Source: Cryptomeria japonica (taxonomy: Eukaryota; Streptophyta; Pinopsida; Cupressales; Cupressaceae). From it: a DNA stretch of 64,000 nucleotides. Made by a program: the position numbers and the translations under genes. The stretch spans positions 608,642,677-608,706,676 of the forward strand of contig NC_081405.1 in NCBI RefSeq assembly GCF_030272615.1. Direction: 5' to 3'. Shown here in pieces: positions 1 through 10,601 of this stretch (the first letter of the stretch is position 1; every line of letters begins with the position of its first letter). The notes under the pieces are model-generated. The model saw only the letters and a program-made list of their open reading frames with translations. It did not search any database and was not told the DNA's origin.

Positions 1-1144
1 TTTCCTCTATGTCCATAAATGTTGAACCATCCATAGGCATTCGAATAATGTCATCTCAACTTCTATTGCGTGCATGGTAATCCATACATTGTGCCAAGCT
101 AGTGCACCTGAATAATCATTGCATACATGGAATAATGGGAATATAACAAAGAACCTTGCGAGGCACCTTTTTTGTTATTTGATCTATTTGATATCTACTG
201 ATATGACATTCAGGGCATTCTCTTCCAAATTCATGTTGTTTATGATATATAATATGATCATTGGGACAAGCATCTATTGTTTGATACTCCATTCCAATAT
301 CTTTCATAATGGCAGATAATTCTTGGTATGAGCGAGGTAGAATATTTGATGGTGGTAAGAAAAACTCACCTATCAATCTACAACAAAAAAAAAGTTTGAG
401 GTGTTAATATAAAGAATATTAATGGTACATGATTCACCATTTATTAACTGTAATGACATGTATGACACACCTTAACATACCAGAGATTGTTATGTTGGAT
501 AAACCATTCATAACCTTCAAGTTCACCAACAACAATACAACAGAGAGAAGAGTTGTTTGGGAGCCTTTGTAAAGGGGCTCATATGCCTTCTCAAGAAGAG
601 GTAAATCATGAACATCAAGGTCATCCTGATCATCATGATCAGTTGTGCCAGTACTAAATGTGTCATGGATCAATGTATTTGTACCATCATCTTCAATTGT
701 GTTTTCTGGTGCATGATCATCATCTTCCATGGGATCATTATCTTCAGCTTCGATATTCATACCTCCATGTTCCTCCACTTCCAAAACCATATTCTCAAGG
801 TTTTGTTGATCCATACCATGTGCTCTAGGGTGCTCCACCTATATAAAATTGATATACATAAATAAACTGTGATCATGATCTCATTATCAAGTGATTTCTT
901 ATGTATATAAATTGTTAAAATGATATAATGAACAACTTACCAGTGGATGATAATCATGTCCCCCTTCAATGTGACCATGTTGCCTACAATGTTTCTTAGC
1001 TGTTTTGATTAGAAGTCTTCTAGTCTTTAAGCCCTTACAAATTTTGCAGGGACAATAACATTTCCCATCAAGTTTTCTTTTCAAGTTAGACCATAATCTA
1101 GAAATTGTCTCCTTATTTTGTTCTTCGCTGATATTATCTGACAT
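1..1144 (-). pseudogene. TNP2-type CACTA transposase, N-terminal part, three exons, decayed
   Basis: Exon 1 (1144 down to 941) encodes a transposase-associated domain: an N-terminal MSDNISEEQNK, then a Cys/His cluster with CYCPCKICKG and a KKHCRQHGH stretch. Exon 2 (838 to 481) is acidic and ends with a hydrophobic LLLVNLKVMNG segment. Exon 3 (369 leftward) has the TNP2 signature DACPNDHIIY, then ECPECHISRY. The splice sites are good and keep phase: CTG before GTAAG, TATATAG before GTGGAG, CTCTG before GTATG, and GATAG before GTGAG. Exon 3 carries an in-frame TGA at 118-116 and another at 58-56, beyond which the frame still reads like TNP2 (DYHARNRS, then DDIIRMP). The copy cannot make full-length transposase. 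The catalytic core would lie left of the window. Confidence 0.82.
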
Positions 1145-2053
1145 GGTCTTTCTTCACAGGCAAAAAAATCAGGCTATGGAAACTTCAATGCAAAAGATTC
1201 ACAAAAATTTCAAATCGAACTAAAACCATTGAACTTAATAGAGAACGTATTTAATGTAGCTGATTGTGTGAATTTCTGAGCATTGTGTCTGCAAATTCTT
1301 AGTAAAAGTTTGCCTGTTGCAGACTTTCTGAGAGACATTTTTGAGTATTCTAAGCAAAGCATTTATTTAAACATACACTTATTCATCCACATTGCAGGGA
1401 TAACAATACAAGGCTCACATATTGGTCTAAGAGGATGCCATGGTCTCACAAAGTAACCAAGAACCATATGAAATGATGGTCATCTTGAATCCACACACAA
1501 ATAGGGAGGATCCATACGATTATGTATGACTTCCCCCTTATTTGTTTAATGGGATTAGCCAGCTCCAAGACATAGCTGTCAATAATCACTAAGAATGTAC
1601 AAGTGGATCGTAGCTACCCATACAACAAACACTCACCCCTATCCTCAAATTTTCCCAATGTTTGATTCCTTATATACACTCATCCAAGGTTATCTATGTC
1701 GATCTTGGTGAGGAATCACATCACAACAAAGAAGGCAACATTTAAAAATAGCAAGAGTTTCACTAAACTACCAAAGATCATAAATATTGAAAGAAAGAAA
1801 AAATAGTAACAATAATAAGTCAAATAAATGTGTTCAATTCCAATAGCAAATCAAACAAAGCCACAATAACTACACAATAGAGAAAACTCACAATAGTGAT
1901 TAAACTAATTCAAACAAGATAAAATAAAATTGTTGGCCCATGCAACAAAGATGAGAGATCATCAATAATTGAAGGAAACTTCACAATCCTTAAAAGCGCA
2001 CATTACATAACTATACGACTAGAAATTATGGCTAAATAGAGTGAAGATTCATC

Positions 2054-2336
2054 ATGACTCCAATAATAGTCCCTCATGTGTGCATTTGTGGCATGAACAC
2101 AAAAACTCCCACACGTCATGGCCATGTACCTAATGGAGAAGACATGCCTAGGCTACATGCCCAAAAAACATGACTATAATAATAGTCCCTCATGCATGCA
2201 TTTGTGGCTTGCACACTACAAATCCTAACATATCATGGCAATACACCTCATAGAGAAGACACACCTAGGGCCACATTGCACATAGCAACATGCCTCACAA
2301 AGAAGACATGCATAAGGCACATGCCACATAGCAATG
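2054..2336. repeat. Imperfect tandem duplication, unit about 116 bp, with a partial third copy
   Basis: The unit starts ATGACTCCAATAATAGTCCC at 2054 and recurs from about 2170. Shared words include TAGTCCCTCATG, GCATTTGTGGC and AGAGAAGACA. A third partial unit with AAAGAAGACATGC follows at about 2291-2336. The repeat lies inside the CACTA element, between its first exon and the transposase. No coding signal goes with it. Confidence 0.6.
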
Positions 2337-3011
2337 TGTCTTATGGAAAAATGTGCATGCATGTCACACACCAAAGCTATATGTATACATCATGAGGCAC
2401 ATTCATATGTTATCAAACACAACCTATTGTATCTAACATGAGTTCCTCTCTACATGTGTGCAAATCTTCCAACACTAATCACCACTAAGAAGGAATAATA
2501 TAAAATGCATCTTCAAATATTTGTGTGTGTGTGTGGAATTGTGTCTTTGAACCCAAATCGCTACCATCAACAACATGTAACCATCACCTACACTATATCA
2601 AAACATAAGTATGGTGTGACATCATATCTATTTGCATAATGTCAAAACACATGCAAACATAAAAATCATCATAGAATGACAAAAATCAATCTCCACATGT
2701 TGGAACAAATATATAAATAAGATAATAGGGTAAGAGGAAACCCATACCAAGAACCACATACCAACTATCGACAATGCCATCAAGATAAATGTAGGATAGG
2801 ATACCACTATGAGCCATCCAATGGTCCATTCTATGAGGAGAACTAGGGGATACTATCTTTGAAAGGTGTGGTCAATAGAGATAATCCCTACTAACTCCAC
2901 AATATGTCACCATAGCTTCTTGAGTTTTCCATTCTTCCACTTAACACCACATTTATTGAGTTCCTCAATAGCGAGGTTGGTTCTCAATAGGATGCACAAA
3001 CATGTAAACAC

Positions 3012-3037
3012 ACAAGCATGGTTTCATCATACTTGTA
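3012..3037 (+). repeat. 26-bp direct repeat, copy 1
   Basis: The words ACAAGCATGGTTTC and ATCATACTTGTA join to form a 26-base stretch that recurs exactly at 3372-3397, 360 bp downstream. The DNA between the copies is AT-rich and has no recognisable gene. Confidence 0.7.
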
Positions 3038-3371
3038 CAGCAATACAAATTCATTTTTCTAGTTAATTACTTAGTGTAAAAATAACTCCATTACATAACA
3101 TAGGGCAATAATCACCATAAGTTTTCAAATAAACTGCCCAAACATCAATTGGAGTTACCCTTTCTAAGGTACAAACATAATTTATTTATAACTTCAAAAT
3201 TAAAACAATCACAATACATCCAAATAAGTTCAATAGTGCATGGAAATAGACAACATGATCCATAATTAAACCCATAAATTACCCTAATTGGATATGCTAA
3301 TAAAATGGTGTCTCAAATAATAGAGATTATGTTGGACCTATAATAGAGATTTGGACTTTGTTTCATCATAT

Positions 3372-3397
3372 ACAAGCATGGTTTCATCATACTTGTA
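3372..3397 (+). repeat. 26-bp direct repeat, copy 2
   Basis: Exact copy of 3012-3037. The pair could mark a small insertion or a local slippage event inside the CACTA intron. I see no terminal structure that would decide. Confidence 0.7.
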
Positions 3398-4211
3398 TCC
3401 AAATACACCATCCATAGATAGGTACTCAGTACCACAATCTCATGAGTACCCTTTTAGCTGAATTTACCCTATATTTAGGTGAATCTACCCTTGTATCATT
3501 CCTTGATCTAGTATGTCATTCCACCAATCAATAATTTTTCCATATTCTTGGGAGAATACACTATCCCTTAGGTGAATATGTCATATCCTTAAATGAATCC
3601 TCCTTGTCATCATCCTAAGTCCTCTTTTTGTTAAGTCTTATCCCTTCATATTTAGGAAAATCCACCTATCATTATGTGAATTTGCTTAGTCTCTTAGGTG
3701 AATCTATTTAATCCAATTCACCTACTCTCACAATCACAACCTATTTAATCCTATTCCCCACATTCCCCTCCTCAATAACCTCTAAAAATGGAATCACCAA
3801 TCTCTACCCTAAACCTCATACTACTAATCTCCCTCATTCCCCTTGCATACACATCCTCTCCTCCCTCCTCGGCCCTCACCCTAACTCTGAGGCGCAGACC
3901 CAACTCAAACACCACACACAATCCCGATATCCACCCACCCCTAGTTTCCTCAACCGGTATCTAGTTTATATCTATCCCCGGGTAATGGTCTACCTGCCTT
4001 CTTGTTCATGGATTAGCGGTTCTGGCTTCCATCCATATATGGAATGGCAAGTTTCTCTATTTTGGTTGTACAGCTATCAAACTATAGGTAGGGTGGGATA
4101 GCAATAGTTCTGGGAAGTAATAGTTGCTTGGACACCCGAACCCCAAGACACAACAACCAATTCCAATCATGGGGTAGCATCAAAGCATAGTCGAAGGGGG
4201 TTTTAATCACA

Positions 4212-4322
4212 AAATGGGGTAGCATACACATGGCATGTGAACTATATGATGGAATACCTCAAAGAGATGTCATTTCATGGAATTTAAAAATCGAAGGATA
4301 TGCACAAAATGGATTAATTCAA
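4212..4322 (+). pseudogene. PPR (PLS-type) gene fragment captured inside the CACTA element
   Basis: The plus-strand frame at 4212-4322 reads as one pentatricopeptide repeat: GSIHMACELYDGIPQRDV, then ISWNLKIEGYAQNGLI. This matches the PPR consensus in which a KCGSI..A..LFD.MP.RDV segment precedes SWN.MI.GYAQNG. Only about 37 residues are recognisable, and the fragment runs into an A-tract at 4321. It has no start, no neighbouring repeats, and lies antisense to the transposase about 300 bp inside the CACTA terminus. CACTA elements are known to carry host gene pieces, so capture is the simplest reading. It is not expected to be functional. Confidence 0.7.
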
Positions 4323-4479
4323 AAAAAAAAACCAGTTGCAAAAAAAAATTAGTTGCCTTCATTGAAAAATAAAGAGTTCTTACCTTGCTTGTGCAGAACT
4401 CTTGCTTATGCAGAGATCGCTCCAGCGGGGGGGGCAGGGAGGCAAGATGGCTTCGGTTTGCTTTCAAAAAGAAAATGCC

Positions 4480-4625
4480 TTGTGTTTTTTTTTAAAAATA
4501 AAATGCTCGAGGTCGTCGGAATTCCGATGAAAACGGGCATTTTTTTAAAAAAAATTCAAATTTTCACACAATGCTCCTTGTCCGTCGGAAACCTCCGTCA
4601 GAATTTGACCCCAAATGTATTAGTG
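4480..4625 (-). repeat. CACTA terminal and subterminal region
   Basis: On the minus strand the terminus starts CACTAATACATTTGGGGTC and continues with GACGGAGG, CCGACGGA and the palindrome TCGGAATTCCGA. These short repeats are what CACTA transposase-binding regions look like. The flanking three bases CCG (4626-4628) are also the expected Copia LTR sequence and could be one copy of the usual 3-bp target duplication. The partner copy is outside the window. Confidence 0.7.
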
Positions 4626-4715
4626 CCGAGATAGATCCAACTAGGATAGTCTCCAAGTAGCATACAGTCTTGACATCAATGATAGTACTTAACCAAATCC
4701 AACATATTGCCAACA
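4626..4715 (-). repeat. 3' LTR of the Copia element, portion right of the CACTA insertion
   Basis: Aligns with the end of the intact LTR at about 10512-10601, sharing GATAGATCCAACT, TTGACATCAATGA and CATATTGCCAACA. It ends CCAACA at 4715. On the minus strand it therefore starts TGTTGG, directly after the polypurine tract. Confidence 0.85.
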
Positions 4716-4727
4716 ATATCCCCCTTT
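4716..4727 (-). other. Polypurine tract of the Copia element
   Basis: Minus-strand AAAGGGGGATAT directly precedes the TGTTGG start of the 3' LTR. This is the expected place and composition for the plus-strand primer. Confidence 0.8.
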
Positions 4728-5119
4728 GGCATTGATGGCAACACTGAATGTGAAAAATATCCAAGTGCCAAGGAATGCCAAAAATCTACCCAAAAGAGAA
4801 AAAAGACTGATCTGAAATAACTCCCCCTCAGATTAACACCTTATCCCAAAAGATCCGACTGTTTTTCACATGAATACCTTCTCCCTCTTTGACATCAATG
4901 ATAAAGGACGGATACCAAACCAAGAATATTGAACCAAATAGCTGACTACCCCCTTGAGTAGTAGCACCATCTTCATCAACCTGGATCAAAAAAGTATGTC
5001 GGATAAGCTTACCGGATTGATGCATCCCTACATCTCTAAGTTTCTTTTGGAGGGTTGGTAACCCATAACTGATCACTGAGATATTCAAAAGTGTCTTTAG
5101 GAAATGGTTTTGTTAGAAT

Positions 5120-6420
5120 ATTTGCAATCTATTCCTTAGTAGGCACATTAACCAATCTGACTTCCTTTTCTTCAACCTTTTCTTTCAAGAAATTATACCT
5201 TAAATAAATGTGTTTTGATTTGGAATGAAATACCAGATTCTTTGACATATCTTTTGAAGCAATATTATCATAGTGAATAATAATAGGCTCACCATAACTT
5301 ACCCTTATATCCTTTAACATTTGTTTCATCCATAAAATCTGAGTATAGTTGGTAGCAGCTACTGCATATTTTGCTTCAACAGTAGACAATGAAGTGCATG
5401 ATTGTATCTTACTGAGCCATGAAACCAACTTTTTCCCAAGAAAGAATGCACTTCTAGTAGTTCTCTTTTTGGCATCCACATCTCCTATCCAATCAGAGTC
5501 TGTATATGCACATAATGTGAAGTCATCATTCTTTGGATACCATAACCCACAGCCTGTTGTACCTACCAAATATTTGAATATCCTTTTGACAGCAATACCA
5601 TGAGTTTCTCTAGGATCTGATTGAAATATAGAAGCAATACAAACAACATTCATTATATCAGGTCTAGTCTGAGTTAGGTACAAAAAACCACCTATCATTG
5701 ATTTGTATCTGCTTGGATTCACTTGAGGGGATTCATCATCCTTTGACAATTTCCAACCGGTTATCATAGGAGTAAAAATAGGTTTAGAATTCTCAAGTAC
5801 AAATTTGTTAAGTAAATCCTTCACATACTTAGTTTGACAAATGAAAATACCTTTATCAGTCAGAGTAATATGCAAAACGAAGAATTTATTCATCTCACCA
5901 ATCATAGACATTTCAAATTCATTCTTCATATCATCAACAAATTTCATACATAGACCTTCTTCTCCTCCAAAAATGATATCATCCACAAAGACTTCAATAA
6001 TCGGTATATCATCATGTTCAATTTGGTAATATAAGTTACTATCAACATTACCTTTACTAAAACTAAGTTTTGAAAGATACTTATCTAATCTAGCATACCA
6101 TGTTGTAGGGGCCTATTTTAGTTTATATAAAGCTTTCTTCAGTTTGCAAACCATGTCCTTGTCTTTTGATAAAGAAAATCCACCAGGTAAACTTCCTCTT
6201 CAAGATCCCCATTCAGAAATGCACATTTAACATCCATCTGATATACTTTGTAGTTCTTGTGCACAACATAAGAAAGAAAAAGTCTTACCTCTTCAATTCT
6301 AGCAACCGGGAAATAAGTCTCTCCATAATCAATTCCTTCTTCTTGTGAATAACCTTTGCAAACCAATCTAGCCTTGTTCCTTATAGCTTGACCTTCGTCA
6401 TTCAATTTATTCCTAAAAAC
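5120..6420 (-). pseudogene. Copia pol, reverse transcriptase and RNase H part
   Basis: The stretch has Copia RT words such as [12 protein letters not shown] and [12 protein letters not shown]. Further on come the YLTQTRPDI segment of the thumb-to-RNase H linker, the RNase H motifs AYTDSDWIGD and STVEAKYA, and the C-terminal SKHIYLRYNFL. It lies between the integrase part and the polypurine tract, as in Copia. It is a broken fossil and is described only by its parts. Confidence 0.88.
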
Positions 6421-6799
6421 CCATTTAATTCCAATAATGTTCTCGTCTTTAGGTCTAGGTAGTAGTTACCATGTCTTATACTTTTCTATCTGATCTAAGC
6501 CCTCTTCCATTGCTTTTATCCAATTTTCATCCTTACTTGCTTCAATAAATGATTCTAGTTCAATTTGAGAAATTAAACATACCTCTTTTGTAGCTAACCT
6601 TTTCCTAGTCATTGCACCTTTCCTTTTGTCTGCAATGATTTGATCTTCAAAATTTTAGTTTTACATACCTGGGAGTCTTTGAATTTTATTGATTTGCTAA
6701 CTCATTTTGTTGTTCATCCATTACTATTGAATTTTTTGATGCTACTGGTGTCACTAGCTCACTATTCTGAATTGATTCTTGCATTATTGGTTCTGGTCT

Positions 6800-8060
6800 A
6801 ATAAATTCATCTTTCTATCCATATATCATATGTTCTGATCTTATTACTCTCATGCCCATCCACCTTGACATTTATGCTCTCCATTTTCCTATTTAATCTT
6901 TTGTTATAACATCTATATGATTTTCTCTTAGTAGAATAACCCAAAAATATTCCTTCATCACTTCTAGGATCAAACTTTCCTAATGCATCATCTCTTCTAA
7001 TGTAACGTTTGCTTCGAAAAATTCTGAAATATCTAAGGGTAGGAGTATGACCAAACCATAATTCATAAGGAGTCTTACTGGTATCACCTTTTATGTGTAC
7101 TCTATTGAAAGTGTATAATGTTCTACTGGCAGCTTCCCTCCAATAGATATTAGGTAATCTAGCTTCAGTCATCGTTGTCCTTGCTGCATCCAATATTGTT
7201 CTGTTTTTCCTTTCCACTAATCCATTCTATTGTGGAGTCCTGGGTGCAAAAATTTGTCTCCTAATACTATTCCTTTTAGAAAACTTGTTGAACTCTCCAG
7301 ATGTAAACTCACCACCATGATCTGATCTTAAGCATTTTAGCTTCAGTCCTGTCTCAGTCTCAACCATAGATTTAAAGATTTTGAATTTCTCAAGAGCTTC
7401 AGATTTTTCCTTCAAAAATGCTACCCACATTATTCTAGAATAGTCATCAATATGCAACATAAAATATCTATCACCTTGAAAGATTTTAATCATTGCCAGT
7501 CCACACAAATCAGTATGAATAAGATCAAGAATTTCATTAGATTTATCATGTTTACTTCTGAAAGAAGTTCTAACTTGCTTACCCATTTGACATTCTCTAC
7601 ATACTGGATTATGAGGTTTAACAATCTTGGGCAAATCTCTGACAATCGGTATTGAAATAATCCTCACTATGCAATCAAAATTTACATGACACATCCTCTT
7701 ATGCCATAACCAACTCTCATCAATCTCAGCAATCAAGCAAGTCTTCTCACAGAAGATCAAATGAAAGATATTACCTTTTGTCTGAGTTCTGGAAGCAATT
7801 TCGAATCTAGATCCATTGAAGATCTTACATTTTCCATCCTTGAATTGTAAATGAAGTCCTCTATCCATCATTTGACCTACACTTAAAAGATTATGCTTTA
7901 AGCCTTCAACATAATAAACATTCTTAGTATTAGTCTTATCATCCAATGTTATTGTTCTTTTGCCTTTGATTCTACACTCCTTCTTATCTCCAAATTTGAC
8001 TAATCCACCATCAAATTCTTGCAATGTTAAAAACTTTCTCTTGTCTCCAGTCATGTGATG
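6800..8060 (-). pseudogene. Copia integrase part with GAG-pre-integrase zinc region
   Basis: Near the N-terminal side are WLWHKRMCHVNFD and CRECQMGKQ, which form the H-H-C-C integrase zinc finger. The catalytic core shows HTDLCG, IDDYSR and LRSDHGGEFTS. Further on are the typical plant Copia words MERKNRT, YWREAASRTLY and TPYELWFGHTP. The region sits upstream of RT on the same strand. Confidence 0.88.
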
Positions 8061-8239
8061 TGAGCATCCACTATCTATGACCCATTCATCTTTCTCTTTA
8101 ATTTTTACAGCTAAAGCTTTTTCTTCAGTATGGGTTATTTAAATGACAGATTCTAGAGAATCATCCTTGATAGCAATAAAGACCCAAGACCCAATCTTTT
8201 CCAGAGGAAGCTCCATTACCAGATTCACTCACAGGTTCA

Positions 8240-8243
8240 TCTT

Positions 8244-8326
<83 letters not shown>

Positions 8327-9060
8327 GTAATACCAAAATCATCATCACCAACATAATAACATGATTTATCCTTATTCCTTAAGAATCTAGGTCTGCTCTG
8401 ATATTCAGGATTAGGCTTATAATTCCTTAGAAATCTTTCATGATTCCTAGCAGCTCTTTCAGGAAATCTAGAAGAAAAATGACCAATCTTATTACATGAA
8501 AAATATTTAAAACGGACTTTTTCTTCATACTTACTTCCATCTGGTCCTTTAGGAGTTCTTCTATCAATCAAGGCTTCCATCTCTTCAAGTTCTCTTTCTT
8601 CTTTCTCAATTTCCTCCATATCCTTAGCATACATCTCCTTCCAATCTATCTTCTGCTTACTGGATGTAGATGCTTTAAATGTAGTCTCGGTTTTAGCAAC
8701 ACTCTGATCTCCAAGTTCTTCAAGTTCAAAAGCAGTCAATTTCCCAAGTAATGTATTTTTGGTCATAGGGGTACTTGACATTGTCTGAAGTTCATTGATA
8801 GTAGTAGTCTTCATCTTGTAAGCCAGAGGTAGAACTCTCAAAACTTTTGACATTGTCTCATCCTCACCAACTGAACCGCCACAACATTTGATACTCATGA
8901 TAATCTCATTGATTCTATCCATGAAAGAACTTATCTTCTCATCTTCTTCCATCTTCAAAGTTTCACACCTTACCCAGAAACCTTCAAGTTTAGCAATCTT
9001 TACTGCCTGGTCACCTTCATAAAGAGTTTCAAGCATCAACTAGATCTTCTTAGAATTCTC
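8240..9060 (-). pseudogene. Copia gag part
   Basis: Gag (UBN2-type) words are visible, such as LEGFWVRCETLKM and SSFMDRINEIIMSI. A knuckle-like KYFSCNKIGHFSSRFP follows near 8500. Beyond the knuckle the frame runs into an uninterrupted aspartate tract encoded by the ATC repeat at 8245-8326. The protease would be expected between here and the integrase part. Confidence 0.82.
8245..8326 (+). repeat. (ATC)n / (GAT)n trinucleotide microsatellite, about 27 units
   Basis: A pure or nearly pure ATC run about 82 bp long. On the minus strand it encodes about 27 aspartates within the Copia gag region, just after the zinc knuckle. On the plus strand it gives a meaningless poly-isoleucine frame. Confidence 0.97.
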
Positions 9061-9382
9061 TAATTCTATGACTTTCAATAGCTTTTTATCATATAGGATG
9101 CTCAATAATGCTTCTTTTTCTCTCACATCAGTTTCACTCTCTTTTGTTCATCAGCAGGTGCTAGTGTTCTAGAATTAGGATCATGAGGTATACATCCTTT
9201 CTCCACTGTCTACCAAACTTCAGCTCCAAGACATCTAAGATGAATTTTCATTTTCTCCTTCCATATTTTATAATTAGTACCATCAAATCTAGGACTCTCC
9301 TTTCAGTAGGGATTGAATGTAGAACTTGATGCTAATGCCATCAGATCTCCTTAAGCGATTAAGCTTCTGTAGAGAAGACCTT

Positions 9383-9394
9383 TCTCTGATACCA
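9383..9394 (-). other. Primer-binding site of the Copia element (tRNA initiator Met)
   Basis: Minus-strand TGGTATCAGAGA matches the complement of the 3' end of plant initiator-Met tRNA (TGGTATCAGAGC) except at the last base. It lies two bases from the LTR end. Confidence 0.88.
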
Positions 9395-9396
9395 AT

Positions 9397-10601
9397 TGTT
9401 AGAATGAAATGATACCAAGAGTAAATAGAGAGGGGGGGATGAATCAGTTTACTCACAAGTACAACAATTAATTCAATTATAAACCTTATACTGGAGCACA
9501 ACACAATGAAAGCTATAACATGAAAGCACAACACACATAACACCAATATTTTGATGTGGAAAACTCAGAAAGGGAAAAACCATTTGGGAAACCCTACAGA
9601 TAATCAGATGATTACTCTGTAGCAGTATTGTGTACAATTACAATGGGGTGTGCACTTGCAAAAAGGCCAATAGCCTAGAGCGCACTTCTCATCACAAAGG
9701 GAACTGTCACTAACTTACATAAACATCAGACTACAATCCAGAATGAAATGAACTATGAAAGTAGCATCTACTAATCCTTGATACAGTTCTGATTAAGCAC
9801 TGATGTCTTCTCTGCAATACAAAACCTTTCCAACCTGCACTAGAATGATATGACTCTATTCACACATAATCCTTTGATAATACAGACATAACCATCCCTT
9901 CCTGACAATCACATGAATAATTCACCTATAAGTACAGATCATCAACCTTATTTATAAGGTCAGCTAAACCCTAAACCCACAAACTCATAAATACAAAAAT
10001 TATATCACACGATACCAGCAGACCAATATTATGATTTATATTACATAGAATGGACCTAATTCAAGTATCCAAACAATTATATCTGCCATAAATTCTACTA
10101 AGAAAAAAATCCAACACGCTTCACCAACCAGTAGAAACTCTCAATGAAATAAGAGAAAGTTTAACCGGATTCAAATAAGACCATCATAACAACATGCCAT
10201 CCAATGCAAAGTCACCAAATGCTCAGATCACGATCAAGAAACACCTTCAGCATGATAGAAGCCGATTCCATAAGCCAAACCCAAAATCCACTAACCAAAT
10301 CACCAAATAATGCTTACTGGTAAAGCTAACTGGGAAAGCTAGAAGCTAGCCGGTAAAGCCAGAAGCTAATTTGTACCGGTAAATACCAAAAGCGATAACA
10401 ACCAAAGCACCAAATTATGAACCATCAGAATGAGCATCTAAAACCGATTCCAGATATCTGATCATATCAGATCATAATCTTAGCTGAAACCAAGAAGATC
10501 ACCAAGACTAACCGGGATAGATCCAACTGGGATAGTCTCCAATCGGGATACAGTGTTGACATCAATGACAAAACTTAACCAAATCCAGCATATTGCCAAC
10601 A
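9397..10601 (-). repeat. 5' LTR of the Copia element, about 1.2 kb
   Basis: Bounded by TGTTAG on the plus-strand left side and CCAACA on the right, so it has TG..CA ends. Its outer end matches 4626-4715. The primer-binding site lies next to its inner end. It contains repeated CCGGTAAA- and AAGCTAG-type words around 10315-10390. Confidence 0.85.

Larger units (their letters stand above)
1..4625 (-). mobile_element. CACTA (En/Spm-like) DNA transposon, 5' part; other end lies left of the window
   Basis: Read on the minus strand, the element begins at 4625 with CACTA (plus strand TAGTG at 4621-4625). A terminal and subterminal region follows, rich in short inverted words such as TCGGAATTCCGA (4517-4528) and CCGTCGG/CCGTCAG (4580-4602), as is typical of CACTA ends. 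TNP2-type transposase exons lie at 1-1144. A perfect-looking donor (AAG followed by GTAAG, around 4379-4386) suggests a non-coding first exon from about 4384 to the terminus and a long intron before the transposase start. The sequence right after TAGTG is Copia LTR, so the boundary is sharp. The 3.2 kb between first exon and transposase is long for the family and includes a PPR fragment and local duplications. Confidence 0.8.
4626..10601 (-). mobile_element. Ty1/Copia retrotransposon, broken fossil, split by the CACTA insertion
   Basis: On the minus strand the order is LTR (10601-9397), initiator-Met primer-binding site, gag, integrase, reverse transcriptase, RNase H, polypurine tract and 3' LTR. 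The gag-integrase-RT order is diagnostic of Copia. Only the last 90 bp of the 3' LTR are in the window. The rest should lie beyond the CACTA, left of position 1. Over those 90 bp the two LTRs differ at about 11 sites by eye (about 12%), so the copy is old. The coding region is broken in several places. Confidence 0.9.

Noticed and set aside
2054-2336. Repeated units considered as a possible CRISPR or satellite array
   Set aside because: Only two to three imperfect copies of about 116 bp, no regular spacers, and the setting is a eukaryotic transposon.
8143-8364. Plus-strand frame with a long poly-isoleucine run
   Set aside because: It is only the ATC microsatellite read on the wrong strand, opposite the Copia gag.
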